From Chryseobacterium vaccae (GTDB taxonomy: Bacteria > Bacteroidota > Bacteroidia > Flavobacteriales > Weeksellaceae), in contig NZ_VSWH01000001.1 in assembly GCF_009602705.1 (NCBI RefSeq), positions 3,100,001 through 3,164,000 on the forward strand: a DNA stretch of 64,000 bases, in the 5' to 3' direction. Made by a program: the position numbers and the translations under genes. Below the pieces are notes generated by a model. That model saw only the letters and a program-made list of their open reading frames with translations, did no database searches and had not been told where the DNA came from. Position 1 is the stretch's first letter. Each line of letters begins with the position of its first letter. This document shows positions 59,550 through 64,000 of the stretch, in pieces.

Positions 59550-60035
59550 TTACAAGTCTGTTCCTATGGAAGAGAAACTCATTTTAAGCTTAATCTGTGA
59601 AGTCACAGGCTGTCCGTTGCATGATGCAGGTACCCAATTCTTTTTGATTCTTCTTACCACATATTTCATATCATCAAAAAAGTAGGTACTGTTGGCTACT
59701 TTGGGTGAACCTTCAATCTGGGTTACTTTTCCGGTCTGGTCTACCGTCATGGTAAAAGTAAAATCACCGTTCAGAACGTAGAAATCAGAATTAAGATAAT
59801 CATACATATATTTTCTCAGGGTATCTTTGTAAACAACTACGCCTCCTTCAAATGCTGCAGGCTTGAAATCATTACAGTTTTTGACAGCCACCTGTAAAAG
59901 CGGTTCTTTGATGTCTATTTTTAACAGATTTTTATTATTCTCGGTAATAAAATTATCGTCCCTTTCTTCAACATCCTGCTGTGCCCAAGTCAGATTGGAG
60001 GCAAGAAGTGCTATAAATAACATTAAAGCTTTCAT
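59550..60035 (-). CDS. Secreted TonB-C-like protein
   Basis: A 161-residue exported protein. Signal peptide is 1-19 (LASNLTWAQ). The layout matches the 136-aa neighbour: a Cys near the start (NCNDFKPAAFEGGVVVYKDTLRKYMYDYLNSDFYVLNGDF), then FTFTMTVDQTGKVTQIEGSP and the signature IKKNWVPASCNGQPVTSQIKLKMSF. It lies 13 bases upstream of that neighbour and heads the cluster. Confidence 0.7.
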   Translation of the reverse strand: MKALMLFIALLASNLTWAQQDVEERDDNFITENNKNLLKIDIKEPLLQVAVKNCNDFKPAAFEGGVVVYKDTLRKYMYDYLNSDFYVLNGDFTFTMTVDQTGKVTQIEGSPKVANSTYFFDDMKYVVRRIKKNWVPASCNGQPVTSQIKLKMSFSSIGTDL

Positions 60036-60095
60036 ATATGATAAATTATTAAAATTACTTTAACAAAGGTAAATATTTAATGCCTTTTTAAAAAA

Positions 60096-60126
60096 GAAAA
60101 ACTTCACACAAATGCGTGAAGTTTTC
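60096..60126 (-). terminator. Terminator after the pyruvate oxidase gene
   Basis: AAAACTTCAC / GTGAAGTTTT stem with an 8-base loop and a T-rich run on the minus strand, 20 bases after the stop codon. Confidence 0.8.
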
Positions 60127-60146
60127 TATTGTATTGTTTCAATGTG

Positions 60147-61880
60147 CTATAGTAGTCCTTTAATATGTTTATAATTAGATTTAACGGTATCCAGAACTTC
60201 TTCCATTTTTCCGCCCAGCATGAGCTGCGCCATGGATTTTGTCATTCCCAGCACCTGATCCAGCTCAATTTTCGGTGGAAGTGCCAAGGCATTCGGATTG
60301 GTGAATATATTGAGAAGATAAGGTCCCTGATGATCCAAGCATCCCCGGATTGCTCCTTCTACATCTTCAGGTCTATGGACATTCTTTCCCGGATATCCCA
60401 TTGCCTGGGCGACCATCGCGAAGTCCGGATTAATCATATCTGTTTCGTTATCCGGCATTCCACCTACTTCCATTTCCAGCTTTACCATTCCTAGGGCTCT
60501 GTTATTGAAAACAATGAGCTTTACCGGAAGTTTATACTGAAAAATAGTGGCCATGTCTCCCAAAAGCATAGACAACCCTCCATCACCGCACATTGCAATA
60601 ACCTGCCGGTCAGGATGGGCCAATGACGCTCCTATAGCCATAGGCATTGCATTGGCCATTGACCCGTGATTGAAGGATCCCAGCATTTTCCGTTCTCCGG
60701 TTCCTGTAATGAATCTTGCTCCCCAGACACAGCACATTCCTGTATCTACTGTAAAAATAGCATTTCTGTCTGCTAAACGGTCTAAAGTATGAGCTACATA
60801 TTCTGGCTGAATAGCGTTTTCTTTACCAAAATCCCTTACATAAGAAAGCTGGTTTTCTTTTACTTTTTCATAGAATGCAAGCTGCTCATTAAGAAAATCC
60901 GCATTGGTTTTTTCCTGAAGCAGTGGCAGCAGGGCCTTAATAGTTTCTTTTACATCTCCGGCCAGTCCCAATTCCAACTTTGCCCTGCGGCCAAGTCTTT
61001 CGGGACTTTCATCAATCTGAACAATCTTATTTTTAACAGGCATGAATTTCTGATAAGGGAAGTCTGTTCCCAGAAGGATCACCAGATCTGCTTCGTGCAT
61101 GGCATGATAGGCTGAAGGAAATCCCAGCAGCCCCGTCAATCCTACTTCATTGGGATTATTGGGCTGAATCTCCATTTTTCCGCGGAAAGAATATCCAACG
61201 GGTGCTTTCAATAGTTTTGAGAGTTCAATAACTTCAGCATTCGCCTTTCCAGCTCCAACCCCACCATACAGTGTTACTTTTTTACTTTGATTGATAAGAT
61301 CTGCAAGCTGTTTCAGCTCATCATTTGAAGGCCGAATGATAGGATGAGTTCTGAATATCTGAGTCGATGTAGTTCCCTCTTCTGCATCCAGTTCAGAAAC
61401 ATCTCCCGGAAGGCCGATTACAGCTACTCCTTTTTTTGAAATAGCATGCTGAATAGCGGTCTGCATAATTCTCTGCACCTGTTCCGGTCTGGTAATCATT
61501 TGATTGTAATGACTGCAATCATCAAATAGCTTTATGGTATTGGTTTCCTGGAAATAGTCCATTCCCATTTCATCACTCGGGATTGTGGATGCAATCACCA
61601 GCATCGGAACATGGGAACGGTGTGCGTCGTAAGCTCCATTGATCAGGTGAACATGCCCCGGTCCGCAGCTCCCCGCACATACTGCAAAACCATCAAGTTC
61701 GGCTTCCGCAGCAGCAGCATAAGCTCCTACTTCTTCATGTCTTACGTGAATCCATTGTATACTGCTTTTTTTGACGGCTATATTAAGATGGTTGAGGCTA
61801 TCACCTGTAACGGCGTAAATTCTTTTCACATTGGCACTTTCGAGCATTTCTACAATCTGCTCAGCTACGTTTTTAGCCAT
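60147..61880 (-). CDS. poxB: ThDP-dependent pyruvate dehydrogenase (quinone)/pyruvate oxidase
   Basis: A 577-residue ThDP/FAD enzyme of the PoxB type, oxidising pyruvate to acetate and CO2 with electrons to quinone. Catalytic Glu lies in HVRHEEVGAYAAAAEA (residue 49 or 50). The middle FAD-like domain includes YGGVGAGKANAEV and LGTDFPYQKFMP. The ThDP motif GDGGLSMLLGD...NNRALGMVKLE is complete. The C-terminus is a short helix (MLGGKMEEVLDTVKSNYKHIKGLL), which in E. coli mediates membrane binding on activation. The promoter box TAAATTTG and a terminator make it monocistronic. Confidence 0.9.
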   Translation of the reverse strand: MAKNVAEQIVEMLESANVKRIYAVTGDSLNHLNIAVKKSSIQWIHVRHEEVGAYAAAAEAELDGFAVCAGSCGPGHVHLINGAYDAHRSHVPMLVIASTIPSDEMGMDYFQETNTIKLFDDCSHYNQMITRPEQVQRIMQTAIQHAISKKGVAVIGLPGDVSELDAEEGTTSTQIFRTHPIIRPSNDELKQLADLINQSKKVTLYGGVGAGKANAEVIELSKLLKAPVGYSFRGKMEIQPNNPNEVGLTGLLGFPSAYHAMHEADLVILLGTDFPYQKFMPVKNKIVQIDESPERLGRRAKLELGLAGDVKETIKALLPLLQEKTNADFLNEQLAFYEKVKENQLSYVRDFGKENAIQPEYVAHTLDRLADRNAIFTVDTGMCCVWGARFITGTGERKMLGSFNHGSMANAMPMAIGASLAHPDRQVIAMCGDGGLSMLLGDMATIFQYKLPVKLIVFNNRALGMVKLEMEVGGMPDNETDMINPDFAMVAQAMGYPGKNVHRPEDVEGAIRGCLDHQGPYLLNIFTNPNALALPPKIELDQVLGMTKSMAQLMLGGKMEEVLDTVKSNYKHIKGLL

Positions 61881-61924
61881 AATTCAATATTTTTTTGGTG
61901 GTTGTTTTATTCTGCTATCTCTAT

Positions 61925-61932
61925 CAAATTTA
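61925..61932 (-). promoter_or_regulatory. Promoter -7 box for the pyruvate oxidase
   Basis: TAAATTTG on the minus strand, a perfect TAnnTTTG box, 44 bases before the start codon. Confidence 0.5.
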
Positions 61933-61999
61933 GGTAATAAATTCTAAACTGGTCACTATCTGATATTAACATTCAGATAAAGAAATCAGGTTTATTCAC

Positions 62000-62028
62000 A
62001 AAAAAACTCCGCAAATTACTGCGGAGTC
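62000..62028 (-). terminator. Terminator after lysA
   Basis: ACTCCGC / GCGGAGT stem with an 8-base loop, continuing into seven T on the minus strand, 22 bases after the lysA stop. Confidence 0.85.
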
Positions 62029-62050
62029 TGATATATACCTTTTATCAATC

Positions 62051-63250
62051 TTAGATTACTTCGATCTGGTTTCTCAGCAGATCTTCAAATTCGTCTCTTT
62101 TACGAATCAGATGGGCTTTTCCATCTAAAAACAGAACCTCAGCAGGCTTTAATCTTGAGTTAAAGTTCGAACTCATTTCAAAACCATACGCTCCGGCGTT
62201 ATGGAAGACAAGGATATCTCCCTCTCTTACTTCATTCAATTTTCTGTCCCATGCGAAAGTATCGGTTTCACAGATATTTCCTACTACTGTATAGATTCTT
62301 TCGGCGCCTTTAGGGTTGGAAAGGTTTTCAATCATATGGTAAGAATCATAGAACATTGGACGGATCAGATGGTTAAATCCTGAATTCACTCCTACAAACA
62401 CAGTTGCCGTGGTTTGCTTAATCACATTGGCTTTTACCAGCAGATAGCCACTTTTTCCAACTAAGAATTTTCCTGGTTCAAACCATAATTCAAATTTTCT
62501 TCCTGTTGATTTCGCGAACTCTGAAAGTACTTTTTCCACTTTTTTACCCAGCGTTTTTACATCTGTTTCCTCTTCACTGTCCTGATAAGGAATTTTAAAT
62601 CCGCTTCCCATGTCCAGGTATTTAAGATTCGGGAAGTGTTCAGATAGCTCAAGCATGATATCCAGAGCCTGAAGGAAAACATCAGGGTCTTTAATTTCAC
62701 TTCCGGTGTGCATATGAAGCCCTTCCACATTAAGATTGGTACTTTTCATCACTCTTTCGATGTGACGGACCTGATGAATAGAAATACCGAATTTGCTGTC
62801 GATATGCCCTGTTGAAATTTTATAATTTCCGCCTGCAAAAATATGTGGGTTGATTCTTACAAGAATCGGATACGTGTTTCCGTATTTATTTCCGAATTGC
62901 TCCAGAATAGAGATATTGTCAATATTGATATGTACACCATGCTGCATTGCTTCTTCAATTTCTGCAAGATCTACACAGTTGGGTGTAAAAAGTATTTTTT
63001 CTTTAGGAAATCCTGCCTTCAATCCAAGCTTTACTTCATTTATTGATACACAATCTAAAGAGGCGCCAAGGTTCTTGACATACTTCAGAATATTAATGTT
63101 CGTCAGCGCTTTAGCAGCATAAAAGAACTTTGTGTGTTTTAAAAAAGATGATGTAAGTTTTTCGTATTGAGTTTTAATAGATTCAGCATCGTAAACGTAC
63201 ACCGGTGTGCCATGTTCTCTGGCAATCTGTAGCAAATCTTTTGAATTCAT
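62051..63250 (-). CDS. lysA: Diaminopimelate decarboxylase
   Basis: PLP enzyme making L-lysine from meso-diaminopimelate (399 aa). The Schiff-base Lys is 47 in FYAAKALTN. Other marks: HTGSEIKDPDVF, MGSGFKIPY, WFEPGKFLVG (PLP phosphate and substrate carboxylate), the dimer-partner Cys in NICETDTFAWDR, and AGAYGFEMSSNFN with the substrate-binding Tyr. A terminator hairpin ends only 17 bases upstream of the ATG, and a Lys-rich short ORF precedes that, suggesting attenuation. Confidence 0.96.
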   Translation of the reverse strand: MNSKDLLQIAREHGTPVYVYDAESIKTQYEKLTSSFLKHTKFFYAAKALTNINILKYVKNLGASLDCVSINEVKLGLKAGFPKEKILFTPNCVDLAEIEEAMQHGVHINIDNISILEQFGNKYGNTYPILVRINPHIFAGGNYKISTGHIDSKFGISIHQVRHIERVMKSTNLNVEGLHMHTGSEIKDPDVFLQALDIMLELSEHFPNLKYLDMGSGFKIPYQDSEEETDVKTLGKKVEKVLSEFAKSTGRKFELWFEPGKFLVGKSGYLLVKANVIKQTTATVFVGVNSGFNHLIRPMFYDSYHMIENLSNPKGAERIYTVVGNICETDTFAWDRKLNEVREGDILVFHNAGAYGFEMSSNFNSRLKPAEVLFLDGKAHLIRKRDEFEDLLRNQIEVI

Positions 63251-63266
63251 AATTTCATTTTAACAT

Positions 63267-63299
63267 AAAAAAAGGCAGATTCTTCGAAAAGAGTCTGCC
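63267..63299 (-). terminator. Terminator hairpin just upstream of lysA (possible attenuator)
   Basis: GGCAGATTCTT / AAGAGTCTGCC arms (11 bp with one G-U) around a CGAA-type loop. On the minus strand it is followed directly by seven T and then the lysA start 17 bases on. It could end the upstream transcript or attenuate lysA. Confidence 0.75.
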
Positions 63300-63332
63300 G
63301 CATTGATTATTTTTTTATGCAAGACAACCCTT

Positions 63333-63404
63333 TTAAATATTCCAAACCTTAGAGAACTTTACAGCTCCCTTTTTTCCAGTTTTTATTTGTTTAAAATTTT
63401 GCAT
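63333..63404 (-). CDS. Candidate Lys-rich leader peptide of lysA
   Basis: A 23-codon ORF with six Lys (MQNFKQIKTGKKGAVKFSK then VWNI), ending 34 bases before the terminator hairpin that precedes lysA. A TATTTTTG box at 63424-63431 would place the transcript start about 13 bases before its ATG. High Lys content in front of a lysine-biosynthesis gene fits a translational attenuator. AT-rich DNA favours Lys codons by chance, so this is tentative. Confidence 0.4.
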   Translation of the reverse strand: MQNFKQIKTGKKGAVKFSKVWNI

Positions 63405-63423
63405 TGCTTCCTTTTATTTTTTG

Positions 63424-63431
63424 CAAAAATA
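63424..63431 (-). promoter_or_regulatory. Promoter -7 box upstream of the lysA leader
   Basis: TATTTTTG on the minus strand, a perfect TAnnTTTG box. It lies 174 bases before lysA and 20 bases before the leader ORF. No clear TTG stands at -33. Confidence 0.45.
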
Positions 63432-63512
63432 CTATTTATTTTTTTATTTCTTGAAAATTGATTTGAAGAGCCTTTTCTTCCGATGAAAATTGCCTCTATT
63501 TAAATTTCTCTA

Positions 63513-64000
63513 TTATTTCGGCAAAGGTAAGGTCTCAAAATCGCCGCGAAGGAGCGCCAGCTGTAATTCATTATTTAAATCTGCTGAAGAAAGAGGAAGG
63601 TCTATTTTCAGTTTGGCAAGCTTGCTGAGGGTTTGTATCTGCGTGAACAGCTCATAAAAACCATAAGATATAACTTTTCCGTTATCAATGATTAAAAATA
63701 ATTTTTCGCCCAGTTTTCGGCCGGTACCCAGCCAGAGTTCGTTTCTTTTTCTGAAATCTATTTTCTTTTTGAAAGCATTGATATCATTGAATTCCTCATG
63801 AGAGCTGATAAATTGTACTGCTTTTGTGCCCTGGGTGAACGACCTGAATTTCACGATTGGCTTTTCTGTTTTATTCAGTTTATTCTTCTCAACAATGTAT
63901 TTGTTATTTCTGAAGTAAAGTCCGAAAGGCAGACTTTCTCTTTTCTTGATATTTTTAGAGTTAAGAATCAGCCTGGCAATAATATCTGTGCCTGTAAGCT
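63513..64000 (-). CDS. C-terminal part of an unrecognised protein, truncated by the window edge
   Basis: An open frame of 161 residues running off the right edge, so the true start lies outside the window; a GTG at 63854 is in frame but probably internal. The visible part is basic and soluble: RESLPFGLYFRNNKYIVEKNKL, a middle FRKRNELWLGTGRKLGEKLFLIIDNGKVISYGFYELF, and a Leu-rich end SKLAKLKIDLPLSSADLNNELQLALLRGDF. It loosely recalls the C-terminal region of flavobacterial DnaQ-type exonuclease/UvrC-like proteins, but I am not sure. No known motif is complete here. Confidence 0.6.
   Translation of the reverse strand, partial: LTGTDIIARLILNSKNIKKRESLPFGLYFRNNKYIVEKNKLNKTEKPIVKFRSFTQGTKAVQFISSHEEFNDINAFKKKIDFRKRNELWLGTGRKLGEKLFLIIDNGKVISYGFYELFTQIQTLSKLAKLKIDLPLSSADLNNELQLALLRGDFETLPLPK

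Noticed and set aside
63300..63512. Lysine riboswitch (L box) upstream of lysA
   Set aside because: The leader is short and A-rich and lacks the multi-helix core; a peptide leader with terminator fits better.
1..64000. CRISPR arrays, tRNA or rRNA genes, insertion sequences, prophage
   Set aside because: I found no spaced direct repeats, tRNA-like cloverleaf in the gaps, transposase or phage structural genes.

Overview
The window looks like a chromosomal segment of a Flavobacteriia member, most likely Chryseobacterium or a close relative in the Weeksellaceae. This is inferred from protein families and gene order, not from a search. The evidence is: AT-rich DNA; almost no Shine-Dalgarno sites; many promoters with the Bacteroidetes -7 box TAnnTTTG; type IX secretion (T9SS) cargo with C-terminal sorting domains; and family-typical proteins (DUF4251, DUF5687, PorD, Flavobacteria-type LptE, BamD and RpoZ). 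I see no rRNA, tRNA, CRISPR array, insertion sequence or prophage. It is ordinary backbone with a few accessory insertions.

Layout. 1-3.9 kb: end of an exopolysaccharide sugar transferase, an MlaE/MlaF-type lipid ABC pair with a small outer-membrane barrel, and a small membrane protein. 3.9-8.2 kb: M48 protease lipoprotein, DUF4251 protein, MeaB, two tandem cytochrome c lipoproteins and a dipeptide epimerase. 8.2-12.3 kb (minus): an RNA-repair/ribosome-rescue cassette, transcribed as basic unknown protein, rtcB, nucleotidyltransferase-like protein, prfH, TPR protein. 12.48-12.69 kb: a short, apparently structured transcript with its own promoter and terminator. 12.7-28.8 kb (minus): M28 peptidase, methylmalonyl-CoA mutase, three T9SS-exported proteins (M12B-like protease, GH13 amylase, FISUMP protein), prolyl oligopeptidase, RF1 and an amino acid permease. 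28.9-33.7 kb: AraC regulator, small His-tailed membrane protein, and class I and class II fumarases back to back. 33.9-37.2 kb: ECF sigma/membrane protein/barrel module and a Dyp peroxidase. 37.5-46.4 kb (minus): ABC pair with DUF5687, recN, an SMI1/KNR4 protein, porD, coaBC, rpoZ, bamD and a TetR regulator. 46.5-49.3 kb (plus): TatD-like, tcdA, rnpA, DUF4126. 49.3-57.9 kb (minus): sigma-54 activator, membrane protein, lptE, a long acidic repeat protein, TPR proteins and miaB. 58-60 kb: four secreted TonB-C-like paralogues. 60.1-64 kb: poxB-type pyruvate oxidase, lysA behind a possible attenuator, and the end of an unrecognised protein.

How genes work together. Envelope biogenesis is the main theme (BamD, LptE, PorD, Mla-type transporter, T9SS cargo). 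MeaB and methylmalonyl-CoA mutase belong together functionally although 7 kb apart. RF1, PrfH, RtcB, RnpA, TcdA and MiaB are all RNA or translation functions, but only RtcB and PrfH share an apparent operon. The best leads for new biology are the rtcB-prfH cassette with its extra nucleotidyltransferase and basic protein, the structured small transcript beside it, the Lys-rich leader plus terminator before lysA, and the cluster of anchorless TonB-C-like proteins.
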